Source: Actinomadura rayongensis (GTDB lineage Bacteria; Actinomycetota; Actinomycetes; Streptosporangiales; Streptosporangiaceae). From it: 64,000 bases of DNA. Of the stretch, positions 32,707 to 40,764 are shown in pieces. The stretch spans positions 62,001 to 126,000 of the forward strand of contig NZ_WUTW01000004.1 of NCBI RefSeq assembly GCF_009831215.1, in the 5' to 3' direction. Under the pieces are notes generated by a model. It was not told the origin of the DNA, did no database searches, and saw only the letters and a list, made by a program, of their open reading frames with translations. Numbering within the stretch: position 1 is the first letter of the stretch; each line of letters opens with the position of its first letter. Position numbers and translations under genes: made by a program.

Positions 32707-32986
32707 GTGACTCCTTCGTCGGAATGATGATCGCTACCAGCCATACGATCAGCCGCCGCGCCGAAAATTTTCAAGATCCGAAACTGTCCTCAACCGGACA
32801 TGTCATATCCGTTTTCTCCGCCGGGCCACAGCGGAGCACGCTCTGTGCCGGGTGGTTTTGCAAGGGGGTCAACCCTCTTTCGGCGGGGCGGGACACCGCG
32901 ATCCAAGACGCAAAGAATGCCTTCACCGACACGGCGACCCTCGAAACCGCGCGCCCGTGGATTGCGGCGGCGGGAGAGAATTTCGC

Positions 32987-33673
32987 TCAGGAGCGGGCGG
33001 CGCGGAGTTCGACGGCGTCGAGGAAGAGGGCCAGGGCGGTCTCGAACTGGTCTTCGGCGTCGGCCTCGGCCAGGTGCTCGGACACCGCCGCGATCGACGG
33101 GTAGCGGTCGGCGGGCAGGGCGCGGTATTCGCGCGACCAGGCTTCGTGGTCGCGGGCGCGGGCGGATTCGGGCAGCGTCAGGTGGACGGCCTCGTAGGTC
33201 GAGTAGGCCAGCGCGGTGTCGACCAGCGCGCGATAGCAGGAGGCGGCCTCCCGGCCCTGCAGTCCGGCCTGGAGCAGGGCGCCGAGGACGATCTCGGCGC
33301 CGGCGAACTCGGCCGCGCCCCGGGACGTGCGTCCGGCGACCAGGGCCGCCGAGTGCGGGTGGGCGCGGCAGGCCCGGCGGACGCGGCGGGCCAGGTCGGT
33401 CAGCGTCTGCCGCCAGTCCGCGGAAGCGACGAAGCCGTGGAGCGATTCGGCGAGCAGCCGGTCGGTGAGGGCGAGCAGCAGGTCGTCCTTGCCCCCGAAG
33501 TGGCGCAGGACGGCCGTGTGGTCGACGCCGAGCTCGGTGCCGAGCCGCCGGAACGTCAGCGCCTCCGACCCCTCTCGTTCCATCAGCGCCATGGCCGCGT
33601 CCATGATCACTTCCGGGGTGAGAAAGCCCAGGGAGCGGCGCCGCCGCACGGGCCGGGGGGCTGCTTCGGTCAT
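32987..33673 (-). CDS. TetR-family regulator next to the serine hydrolase gene
   Basis: The 228-residue protein has a TetR DNA-binding domain (about residues 15-62) with LTFRRLGTELGVDHTAVLRHFGGKD as its helix-turn-helix, read here as RRLGTELGVDHTAVLRHF. The C-terminal half has the AA-rich fold of the TetR_C class. The ATG at 33673 is preferred over an upstream GTG because MTEAAPRPVRRRR is a typical basic start. It is divergent from the serine hydrolase gene. The 98-bp region between them carries an AGCACCA...TGGTGCT inverted repeat, its likely operator. Confidence 0.9.
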   Translation of the reverse strand: MTEAAPRPVRRRRSLGFLTPEVIMDAAMALMEREGSEALTFRRLGTELGVDHTAVLRHFGGKDDLLLALTDRLLAESLHGFVASADWRQTLTDLARRVRRACRAHPHSAALVAGRTSRGAAEFAGAEIVLGALLQAGLQGREAASCYRALVDTALAYSTYEAVHLTLPESARARDHEAWSREYRALPADRYPSIAAVSEHLAEADAEDQFETALALFLDAVELRAARS

Positions 33674-33698
33674 CGTCCCAGGGTAGCGGCCGACCTTG

Positions 33699-33725
33699 AG
33701 CACCACCGTTGACACCACTGGTGCT
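33699..33725. promoter_or_regulatory. TetR-type operator: AGCACCA-N13-TGGTGCT
   Basis: A 7-bp inverted repeat with a 13-bp spacer overlaps a TTGACA hexamer (33709-33714) in the divergent region between the TetR gene and the serine hydrolase gene. Confidence 0.6.
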
Positions 33726-33771
33726 TAGGTGTTTCGATCGGGCCTCCCCCCCACCGAACGGAGAACCCGAC

Positions 33772-34947
33772 ATGCTCAAGCGAGGTGCCTTCGCGGCCGT
33801 CTCGGCCGCCGTCCTCGTGACCTCGGCGCTGACGGCTCCGGCCCGCGCGGACGACGCTCCGCTCCCCCTGCCGCTCCTGCCGCACGTGCCCTTCTACCCG
33901 ACGACGACGGTCGCCCCGTCGGCCACTCCCGAACCGCTCGCCGTGCGGAACGCGCCCGTCAACCCGAGATACTCGTTCGGCGGACGGACCAGCACGCTGG
34001 ACGACTTCCTCGCCCGGTCCTCGACGCTCGGCTACCTCGTCCTGCGCGGCGGGACCATCGTCGACGAGCGCTACTTCGCCGGCTACGACGCCGCCAGCCG
34101 CTTCAACTCCTGGTCGGTCGGCAAGTCCATCACCGCCACCGCCGTGGGCGCCGCCGTCGCCGACGGCCGGATCGCCTCGGTCGCCGACCCGGTGACGAAG
34201 TACGTCCCCGAGCTGCGCGGCACGGGCTACGACGGCGTCGCGATCCGCGACCTCCTGCAGATGGCGTCCGGCCACAAGTACGACGAGACCGACTACGCCA
34301 ACCCGTTCAAGGGCTCGACGTTCACCACGATCCGGATGGTGCTCGGCGCGTCGCTCACGAGCCAGGCGCGCGAGGCCGAGCGCGACGTCCCGCCGGGGAC
34401 CCGCTGGAACTACGATTCGATGAACACGTTCGTCCTGGGCTGGCTCGTCGCCAAGGCCACCGGCACGCCACTGTCCACCTACGTGCGCGAGAAGATCTGG
34501 CAGCCCGCCGGGATGCAGAGCCCGATGCTGATGGGCCGCGACTACCAGGGCAGCGACATCGGCTACTGCTGCTACCACGCGACTGTCCGCGACTTCGCCC
34601 GGTTCGGCCTGCTGTACCTGCGGGACGGCCGCGCGGGCGGACGCCAGGTCATCCCGAGCGGGTGGAACAACGACTCGACCCGGGCCACCGCGCCCTACCT
34701 CCAGCCCCACCACCTCACGCCCGCCGCGCCCGACAGCGCCGAGAACGCCTACGGATACGGCTACCAGTGGTGGCTCGGCGACCAGGGCGACTACGCCGCC
34801 ATCGGCATCCTCGGCCAGTTCGTCTACATCTCGCCCCGGCGGGACGTCGTCATCGTCAAGACCAGCCAGGACCTCAACTCCGAGCTGCACATGGCCGAAG
34901 CCCTTCCGGCGTTCCGCGCCGTCGCCGACGCGGTGGCCGCCCGCTGA
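33772..34947 (+). CDS. Secreted serine hydrolase of the beta-lactamase class C / 6-aminohexanoate-dimer hydrolase family
   Basis: The 391-residue protein has a signal peptide (residues 1-27, ending ARA). A penicillin-binding fold follows, with SVGK (Ser115-Lys118) and the tyrosine motif NYDSMN (Tyr214). GCC-rich CCYHATVRDFARFG and GYGYQWWLGDQG complete the pattern of 6-aminohexanoate-dimer hydrolase (NylB)-like esterases rather than true beta-lactamases. GGAG lies 8 nt before the ATG at 33772. It is probably controlled by the divergent TetR. A near-copy of its 3' end lies 5.5 kb downstream at 40466. Confidence 0.9.
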   Translation: MLKRGAFAAVSAAVLVTSALTAPARADDAPLPLPLLPHVPFYPTTTVAPSATPEPLAVRNAPVNPRYSFGGRTSTLDDFLARSSTLGYLVLRGGTIVDERYFAGYDAASRFNSWSVGKSITATAVGAAVADGRIASVADPVTKYVPELRGTGYDGVAIRDLLQMASGHKYDETDYANPFKGSTFTTIRMVLGASLTSQAREAERDVPPGTRWNYDSMNTFVLGWLVAKATGTPLSTYVREKIWQPAGMQSPMLMGRDYQGSDIGYCCYHATVRDFARFGLLYLRDGRAGGRQVIPSGWNNDSTRATAPYLQPHHLTPAAPDSAENAYGYGYQWWLGDQGDYAAIGILGQFVYISPRRDVVIVKTSQDLNSELHMAEALPAFRAVADAVAAR

Positions 34948-34961
34948 TCGCCCGACCGAGC

Positions 34962-34988
34962 CAGAGCCGGGCCGCGCGCCCGGCTCTG
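34962..34988 (+). terminator. Hairpin terminator after the serine hydrolase gene
   Basis: CAGAGCCGGGC and its complement form an 11-bp stem with a 5-nt loop, 15 bp past the stop, followed by a short pyrimidine run. Confidence 0.75.
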
Positions 34989-35079
34989 CCTCTTCGTTCG
35001 TCCGCAAGGTCCGAGACCTGGAACGGCACAGCAGGCGCAACGCCCGCCCGCCGGCACCGAACAGGGACCGGCGGGCGCG

Positions 35080-35548
35080 TCACAGGTTGTAGCCGCCGGA
35101 GACCTCGATGTCCTGCGCGGTGATCCAACCTCCGTCGGCGAGCAGAAAGGCGATGACCGCGCCGATGTCGTCCGGTTCACCGAGGCGGCCGAGGACGGTC
35201 CGGGCGGCGAGGGGCGGGATGACCTCCGGGTATTTCGCGAAGGCGTCGTCCGCGATGCGGGTGCGGGTGGCGCCGGGGCGACGGAGTTGACGCGGATGCC
35301 ACGTGTGCCGAGTTCCTTGGCGAGATAGCGGGTCAGGACGGCCAGGCCGCCTTTCATCGACGCGTAGGCGGAGTAGCCGGGTTCCAGTCCGGTCACGAGC
35401 GCCGAGTTGCTGGTCGTGTTGACGGGCCTGGACGACGGCGTCCTTGAAGGCGGGGAAGGTGTCGCTCCGGCCGACGTCCAGCGGGAGGGCGACGGCGGTG
35501 CCGCCGTCCTTCTCGATCATCGCGACGGTTTCCGCGGCTCCGTCGGGA
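35080..35548 (-). pseudogene. Decayed short-chain dehydrogenase (SDR)
   Basis: Three pieces of an SDR are in different frames. The innermost piece carries AETVAMIEKDGGTAVALPL, the middle one has the active-site YxxxK as YSAYASMKGGLAVLTRYLAK, and the last has RTRIADDAFAKYPEVI and ITAQDIEVSGGYNL. The Rossmann nucleotide-binding N-terminus is missing. A large internal deletion lies near 35,425, and a one-base deletion near 35,282 breaks the frame after NSVAP. The gene cannot make a functional product. It is joined end to end with a decayed AraC gene on the other strand. Confidence 0.8.
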
Positions 35549-35780
35549 CGGGCGCTGCACGTGACCGGCGCGCAGGGCGCGGCGGTGCGGCAGCTCGGCC
35601 TCGGCGACAGCGGCCTCAGCCGGGTGAGCCGCGCCGTCGCCTGGATCCGCGACCACTACGCCGACCCGATCCGTGTGGACGGCCTCGCCCGGCTCTCGCG
35701 CATGATTCAGCCGCGAATACCGCCGCCGGTTCGGTGCGCCGCCCGGAAAGGACGCGCTCCGCCGACGCGAGACCGGGTGA
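35546..35780 (+). pseudogene. Decayed AraC-family regulator
   Basis: The first piece reads VTGAQGAAVRQLGLGDSGLS and AVAWIRDHYADPIRVDG, the linker and first helix of an AraC domain. After LARLSRM the reading jumps frame to FSREYRRRFGAPPGKDALRR and a stop at 35778, the usual AraC C-terminus. The central helix-turn-helix and the whole N-terminal domain are gone. Together with the SDR remnant it looks like a divergent regulator/enzyme pair whose shared promoter region was deleted. Confidence 0.75.
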
Positions 35781-35969
35781 GCAGCAGCAAACGCCGACGG
35801 ATTGCCTGCGTGACGTGAACCCCCGCCCGGCACCAATTCGCGCGGTCTCGAACCGATCCTCGGCCTCAGCGAATCCGGAACGGTTTCTGGGAGCAAGCAT
35901 GGGAGACCGCCCCGACGACCCCGCAGAAGCGCTCGTGACCGCACGAAGCCACCTCGGCCAGGTGCCCAA

Positions 35970-36065
35970 CTCATCCCCGCCTTCGCCCACCGCTATCTCC
36001 CCATCTGCCACGGCACCTACGGACACCCGGTCCTTTCGGTCCACCAGACCGACGTCGACTTTCCC
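35970..36065 (+). pseudogene. Fragment of an SMI1/KNR4-like protein
   Basis: A 31-codon stretch reads LIPAFAHRYLPICHGTYGHP then VLSVHQTDVDF. This pattern is the mid-region of SMI1/KNR4-like immunity-type proteins. No start, no downstream continuation and no partner gene are present. The piece abuts the NACHT gene. Confidence 0.5.
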
Positions 36066-36148
36066 GCCCCCCCCTTTCGCGAGAGAAGCGGGGGCCGCTT
36101 GTGGACTGGGGCGGCGCGGTGTGGGCGGGGGGCTCCAGGATTGCGGGC

Positions 36149-38419
36149 ATGGGTGGAGGGAAGCGCTGGTGGCCTTGGCTGGCGGTCTTGGTGGCGGCGG
36201 CCGGGGTGCTGGGGTTGGGCGTGGTGACGTTCGCGCCGCTGTCCGGCAAGGACGGACTGCAGATTTCGGCGAACCGCGCCCAGTTGACCGGGGGGTTCGT
36301 GTTCGCCGTCGCGGTGCCGCTCGTCCTGGTGTTCCGGTGGGCGTGGCAACGCTCCCGCCAGTTGCGCGTAGCGGCCGCCCCTACCGGTGACGTGCTGGCC
36401 CGGGCCAAGGACGTGCTGGCCGAGACGGTGGCCGGGCAGTGGAAGGACGAAACGCGGTTGCGGTCGCTGCAGGACCCCGATCCGATCCCGGTGCGGTGGC
36501 GCACCCCGGCGCCGATCCCGGGCGCGCCCGCGCTGATGGACCATCCCGCGCTCATCGACCCCGCCGCCGGGCCGGTGAGCGGGCCAGTGGGCGGGTCGGC
36601 GGGCGGGGTGTGGTGGACGGCTTCCAGCTCCGACATCGCCGCTCTCGCGGACCGGTTCCGCCGCACCCGACGGCGCCGGCTGGTGATCCTGGGCGGGCCC
36701 GGGACGGGCAAGACCACGCTGGCGATCCAACTGCTACTGCACCTGCTGGCCACCTGCGACCAGCACCCCGACGAGCCGGTCCCGGTGCTGCTGCCGGTGG
36801 CGGGCTGGGACACCGAGCAGTTCCCCCGCCTGCACGACTGGATCGCCGACCGGCTCGCCCGCGACTACCCGGCCCTGCGCTCACCCGACCTGGGCACCGC
36901 CGTCGCGCATGCACTGACCGGCCGCGGGCACGTGCTGCCGGTCCTGGACGGGCTCGACGAGCTGCCCCCGCACGCCCAGACCAGCGTGATCACGGCGTTG
37001 AACCGATCCCTGGGCGGCGGCGACCAGCTCATCCTCACCAGCCGCACCACCGAGTACACCGACGCCATCGCCGCGGCCGGAGACGTCATCACCTCCGCCG
37101 CCGTCCTGGAACCACTCCCGCTGTCCCCCGCAGCCGCCGCCACCTACCTCACCCACTGCCTGCCGCCCTCCCCAGGACCCGCCTGGGAACAGACCCTCAC
37201 CAAGCTACGCACCACACCCGCCACCGGCCTGGCCTCCCTCCACCAGGTGCCGCCCGGACCGGCCGGGGTGCTGGCCCGGGTGACCGCCACCCCGCTGGGC
37301 CTGTGGCTGCTGCGCACCGTCTACATCACCCCCGGCACCGACCCCGCCGCCCTGACCGACCAAGTCCGCTTCCCGACCCCCGCCGCGCTCCAGGCCACCC
37401 TGTTCGACCAGCTCATCCGCGCCCTCATCACCACTCGCCCACCCAGCGACAACCCCGCCGACCCGTTCCGGCCACGCCACCACCACGACCCCGCAGAGAC
37501 ACGACGTTGGCTGGGGTACCTCGCCCTCCACCTCACCAGCCGCCAAGGAACCCGCGACTTCGCCTGGTGGCGACTCGCCGCCACAACCAACACCATCACC
37601 CCCGTCACCCAGCTCACCATTACTCTCCTCACCACCCTCACAACCGGGCTCGCGTTCGGGCTCGCAGGCGGGCTCGCGTTCGGGCTCGCAGGCGGGCTCT
37701 CGGGCGGGCGCCCGATCGGGCTCTCGGTCGGCCTCGCGTTCGGCCTCGCATTCGGGCTCACGTTCGGGCTCGTGAACGGGCTCGCGGGCGGGCTCACCGC
37801 GAGATCGTGGGCGCAGGACTCGCCTGGCTATGCGGACCTGAAGATCCGCCAACGCTCGGCCGAACTCAGACGCCACCTCGCGGCCGGGCTCTCGTTCGGG
37901 CTTTCAGTCGGGCTTTCAGTCGGGCTTTCAGTCGGGCTCGCGTTCGGGCTCACAGGCGGACTCATAGGCGGACTCACAGTCGGGCTCGCGGGCGGGCTCG
38001 CGGGCAGTCTCGCGGGCGGGCTGCTGCAGTGGGCCGAGAGACCAGCCCAAGGTCAGCGCGCTGCAACGCCGATGAGTAGTTGGCGCGCCGACCGAACCCT
38101 GAACCTGCTCCGCACCAGCGCCAGCGGGCTTGCGGGCGGGCTCGCGGGCAGCCTCGCGTTCGGGCTCACGGGCGGGCTCGTGATCGGGCTCGCGATCGGG
38201 CTCGTGATCGGGCTCAGGATCGGGGATCATCGGGCTTGGCCGGCATATCTGATCGCTACCGGGAAGCTGGCCCGGGCCGGCCTCCTGCCGCGCCGACTGA
38301 TGCCGTTCCTGGACGACTGCCACCGCCTCGGACTGCTACGCGCGGTCGGCCCCGTCTACCAGTTCCGCCACGCCGAACTCCACGACCACCTCGCCGCCAC
38401 CTATCAGCCGCCCACCTGA
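36149..38419 (+). CDS. Membrane-anchored NACHT-domain NTPase with glycine-zipper repeats
   Basis: The 756-residue protein starts with two membrane helices (about residues 7-30 and 46-66). Next comes a NACHT-type STAND NTPase, with Walker A GGPGTGKTT at 182-190, Walker B-like VLPVLDGLDE at 262-271 and a sensor LILTSRTTEY. The C-terminal third contains three blocks of tetrad repeats GL(A/S)(F/G/V) that form up to six Gly-rich hydrophobic helices. A short soluble tail FRHAELHDHLAATYQ ends it. NACHT proteins act as regulated oligomerising switches, and some are anti-phage in bacteria. The ATG at 36149 is chosen because AGGA lies upstream; a GTG at 36101 would add 16 residues. Confidence 0.85.
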   Translation: MGGGKRWWPWLAVLVAAAGVLGLGVVTFAPLSGKDGLQISANRAQLTGGFVFAVAVPLVLVFRWAWQRSRQLRVAAAPTGDVLARAKDVLAETVAGQWKDETRLRSLQDPDPIPVRWRTPAPIPGAPALMDHPALIDPAAGPVSGPVGGSAGGVWWTASSSDIAALADRFRRTRRRRLVILGGPGTGKTTLAIQLLLHLLATCDQHPDEPVPVLLPVAGWDTEQFPRLHDWIADRLARDYPALRSPDLGTAVAHALTGRGHVLPVLDGLDELPPHAQTSVITALNRSLGGGDQLILTSRTTEYTDAIAAAGDVITSAAVLEPLPLSPAAAATYLTHCLPPSPGPAWEQTLTKLRTTPATGLASLHQVPPGPAGVLARVTATPLGLWLLRTVYITPGTDPAALTDQVRFPTPAALQATLFDQLIRALITTRPPSDNPADPFRPRHHHDPAETRRWLGYLALHLTSRQGTRDFAWWRLAATTNTITPVTQLTITLLTTLTTGLAFGLAGGLAFGLAGGLSGGRPIGLSVGLAFGLAFGLTFGLVNGLAGGLTARSWAQDSPGYADLKIRQRSAELRRHLAAGLSFGLSVGLSVGLSVGLAFGLTGGLIGGLTVGLAGGLAGSLAGGLLQWAERPAQGQRAATPMSSWRADRTLNLLRTSASGLAGGLAGSLAFGLTGGLVIGLAIGLVIGLRIGDHRAWPAYLIATGKLARAGLLPRRLMPFLDDCHRLGLLRAVGPVYQFRHAELHDHLAATYQPPT
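37646..38225 (+). repeat. Three blocks of 12-bp repeats encoding GLxx glycine-zipper helices
   Basis: Blocks at about 37646-37800, 37888-38025 and 38126-38225 consist of units such as gggctcgcgttc and gggctttcagtc, coding GLAF, GLSV and GLAG tetrads. The 12-bp period keeps the frame if units are gained or lost. Each block is long enough for about two membrane helices with repeated GxxxG spacing. Confidence 0.85.
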
Positions 38420-38638
38420 CCGAACACGACACGGCACCGGGCTCCGCCGGCTCCACGGAGATCGGACACGGCAGTGACGACCCCTTCACCAGGATCTGGT
38501 GCCAGCCCTCGCAGGCACGGTCCAGCCGATCGACGGCGCGTCGGCAAGGTCGTGCGGAACGGCCTCCCGGCGCAGCGACCCGAAGAGGGCTCGGGCCCGC
38601 GCTCGGTCGTCCCGGGCGTAAAAGTCCCTTGGCGTCAC
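38420..38638 (-). pseudogene. Possible frameshifted small gene downstream of the 50-residue membrane protein gene
   Basis: On the minus strand a GTG at 38638 opens VTPRDFYARDDRARARALFG and reaches AVPHDLADA with good third-position GC. A one-base loss near 38,540 then shifts to VDRLDRACEGWHQILVKG and SSLPCPISVEP, again with coding-like bias. No family is recognised and the 3' end is undefined. This may be a decayed gene or coincidence. Confidence 0.25.
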
Positions 38639-38692
38639 GTCCTGTCGGTGCTGCCGATGTTGCCGGCTGCTGCCGCGGGGGCCGGGAAACGG

Positions 38693-38845
38693 CTAAAAGT
38701 GCTGGGTCACCCAGTAGAAGAATCCGGCACCGACCGCCCCTCCGAGAGCGTAGGCAAGGCCGCGCACGGCGGCGAAAAGGGCCGCCTGGATCAGACGGCC
38801 GACCTTGCGCTGGAAGCGGTGCCGTCGGTGGGGGGTGGTGGACAT
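38693..38845 (-). CDS. 50-residue single-pass membrane protein
   Basis: The protein starts MSTTPHRRHRFQRKVGR, a strongly basic arm. A single hydrophobic helix (AALFAAVRGLAYALGGAVGAGFFYW, given here as LAYALGGAVGAGFFYWV) with a GG-x3-G pattern follows, ending TQHF. AAGGAG lies 7 nt before the ATG at 38845, the best ribosome site in the region. It is convergent with the NACHT gene and divergent from the HTH-DivIVA gene. The intervening 300 bp carry three copies of a palindrome. Size, charge and one helix recall holin-like or toxin-like peptides, but function is unknown. Confidence 0.7.
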   Translation of the reverse strand: MSTTPHRRHRFQRKVGRLIQAALFAAVRGLAYALGGAVGAGFFYWVTQHF

Positions 38846-38917
38846 GGATGTGCTCCTTGGGACGGTCCGGACACTGGTCGTGCCGGTGCGAGTCCCATTG
38901 ATGCAGTACCCGGAGGG

Positions 38918-38935
38918 GTTGCACCACGCCGCAAC
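38918..38935. promoter_or_regulatory. Palindromic operator-like site 1 (GTTGC-N8-GCAAC)
   Basis: GTTGC and GCAAC flank 8 bp (accacgcc). It lies 73 bp upstream of the small membrane protein start on the minus strand. Confidence 0.7.
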
Positions 38936-38950
38936 GACTCCGGACAAGGG

Positions 38951-38968
38951 GTTGCGGGGGATGGCAAC
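38951..38968. promoter_or_regulatory. Palindromic operator-like site 2 (GTTGC-N8-GCAAC)
   Basis: The same motif with spacer gggggatg. Its start is 33 bp from site 1, about three helical turns, placing both sites on one DNA face. Confidence 0.7.
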
Positions 38969-39068
38969 AGATTGGAAGATCAGGGCCGGGTTATCAGCGA
39001 TGGAGTGCATAACGGGCATTCACCGCGCGGACCGGAAGGCCGACCGACGAACGAGGCCCCAGGACCGG

Positions 39069-39086
39069 GTTGCACGGTGCGGCAAC
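39069..39086. promoter_or_regulatory. Palindromic operator-like site 3 (GTTGC-N8-GCAAC)
   Basis: The same motif with spacer acggtgcg, 60 bp upstream of the HTH-DivIVA start at 39146 and 118 bp from site 2. Confidence 0.7.
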
Positions 39087-39145
39087 CCGGTCGAACTCGT
39101 CAAATGGAGCACCCGCGCCAGGTCGGCGCGCCACAATCAGGGGCT

Positions 39146-40048
39146 ATGACCGGATCAACCCTTCGACCGTTGCCAGCCGCCGCATCTGGTGCGACCCGGC
39201 TGGCAGAACTGGACCCCAGCCTCAGCCCCGAAGTACAAGCATGGGTTGCAGAGCTGCGGAAAGTCTGGGCGGCGACTGGAATGTCGCTGAAGCGATTCGC
39301 CAGTGGGCATCCGATCGACAAGGGGACTCTGTCGCGCTACCTCAACGGCAAGCGCGTGCCGCGCGACTCCTGGTTCCTGGACAAGTTGCTGACGATCTTG
39401 GCCGAACACGGCAATGAGGTCTCTCCGGAAGTCCGAGAGCATCTCAACGGCTTGCAGTTGCAGGCCCTGCAAACGGCTCATCCGCACGAGTACCGAGTTC
39501 GCCAGGTCAACGACGAACTCGAACTGGCAGAGTTCGCGCAGCGTGAGGCCGACCGCTACGCCCGCGGGCTGGAGGCGCATCTGGCCGACCTGACCCACCG
39601 ATGCAACGACCTCACCGACCAGCTGAGCCGGCTTCGAAGCGCGTGGGACGCCGAGCGCGCCGACCTGCAAGCCGAGAAGAACGATCTCGAGCAGGAGATC
39701 TTCGAGCTGAGACGTCGTTTGGAACACGCCCGCCAGCGCATCGCCGCCGCGGAGCGACACCGTCATCATCTCGAGAACCTCTTGGAGAATCTGGATCCGC
39801 CGACCTCGACTCCGGAATTTGATCTTCCGGCACGGATCACTCCCAACGACATTCGCGAAGCACGTTTCGGCACCGTCCGATTCCGTCCGGGCTACGACGA
39901 GGAGGAGGTCGATGTCTTCCTCGACAAGGTTGAAAAAGAGGTCGAGCTGCTCCGCGCGGACCGCGAGGAGCTGGCGAAGGAGAACGCCGAGCTCCGCGCG
40001 CAACTGGGCAGTGTTCTCTACCCGGAGAACTTGGACGGGCAGGCATAG
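39146..40048 (+). CDS. HTH / coiled-coil / DivIVA-domain protein
   Basis: The 300-residue protein has three parts. Residues 33-85 form an XRE-like helix-turn-helix (ATGMSLKRFASGHPIDKGTL, then SRYLNGKRVPRDSWFLDKLL). Residues 117-218 are a long heptad coiled coil. Residues 230-289 are a DivIVA/DivI1A-type domain (ITPNDIREARFGTVRFRPGY and EEEVDVFLDKVEKEVELL). DivIVA domains bind curved membrane or polar partners. This fusion suggests a DNA-binding factor tied to a coiled-coil scaffold, possibly membrane-associated. It is the natural candidate to bind the three palindromes beside it. The ATG at 39146 has only a weak GGGG upstream. Confidence 0.85.
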   Translation: MTGSTLRPLPAAASGATRLAELDPSLSPEVQAWVAELRKVWAATGMSLKRFASGHPIDKGTLSRYLNGKRVPRDSWFLDKLLTILAEHGNEVSPEVREHLNGLQLQALQTAHPHEYRVRQVNDELELAEFAQREADRYARGLEAHLADLTHRCNDLTDQLSRLRSAWDAERADLQAEKNDLEQEIFELRRRLEHARQRIAAAERHRHHLENLLENLDPPTSTPEFDLPARITPNDIREARFGTVRFRPGYDEEEVDVFLDKVEKEVELLRADREELAKENAELRAQLGSVLYPENLDGQA

Positions 40049-40465
40049 GCAAGGGCACAGGTGGGACGATCCGGACCGCCTTCGAATGCATCCGTAACGA
40101 GACCAGACGCCGCAGGGGGTTCCGGACGTTCGCCTGCCGGATGTTCAAGCAGCCGTCCACCGGGCGCGTCGTCACCGGACGGAGTCGTCCTCACGCGACA
40201 GGCCCGGCAGCCGTAGCGAGTTTGGACTGCGTCCCGGCCTCGTTGAGGTCATCGAGAAGGCTCAGAGGGTCCTTGAGTCCCCGCCACCATCAGTCCCGCG
40301 CCGTGCGGGTCGATACGCCTTGATCCGTCCGGCGGTGGAGCTTCCACCGGCCGCGGTGCCCCCAGTTCACCCACCCGGCTCCGAGCGGATCCGGTTCCCT
40401 GAGCCTCATCTGACCGAGGCCCTCCCGGCGCTCCGCTTCCCCGGGCTTCACGGGGCGAAATCCTC
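40049..40465. other. Unassigned 417-bp stretch
   Basis: No gene is supported. Codon-bias-like patches on the minus strand (for example MRLREPDPLGAGWVNWGHR near 40,400) look like a degraded small frame but match no family I recognise. It separates the HTH-DivIVA gene from the next decayed cluster. Confidence 0.4.
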
Positions 40466-40503
40466 CCGGCGTTTCCGCGCCGTCGCCGACGCAGTGGCCG
40501 CCC
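40466..40503 (+). pseudogene. Remnant of a serine hydrolase 3' end
   Basis: About 37 bp match 34905-34942 with one inserted base and one substitution, coding FRAVADAVAA as in the intact serine hydrolase C-terminus. Just upstream, HLTEALPAL resembles its HMAEALPAF. It suggests a second, mostly lost, paralogue. Confidence 0.5.
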
Positions 40504-40760
40504 ATTGCTGGAACGATCCACCAGCTCGCCGGGACGAGGAGCAGCGACACCGCGCCGAACAGGAACAGGACCTGGAACTCCACGTCCGGCAGCAGGATCC
40601 GGCCGAGCAGCGGCGAGGCGCTGCCGCCGATCCCGATCGCGCCCATGCCGATCGCCAGGTGCAGGGGTGCGGCGGCGCGGCGGGGCGTTGTCGGTGACGT
40701 AGGCGCCGATCAGCGCGGCCAGGGCGCCGATGCCGACGCGCTGGTTCGCCGTCGCGCGGT
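40500..40760 (-). pseudogene. Fragment of an MFS-type transporter
   Basis: Two frames carry membrane-helix pieces, RVGIGALAALIGAYVTDN (40676-40760) and IGMGAIGIGGSASPLLGRIL then VLFLFGAVSLLLVPASWWI. They are typical of the late helices of a major-facilitator permease. No start or upstream helices remain. Confidence 0.55.
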
Positions 40761-40764
40761 TCTG

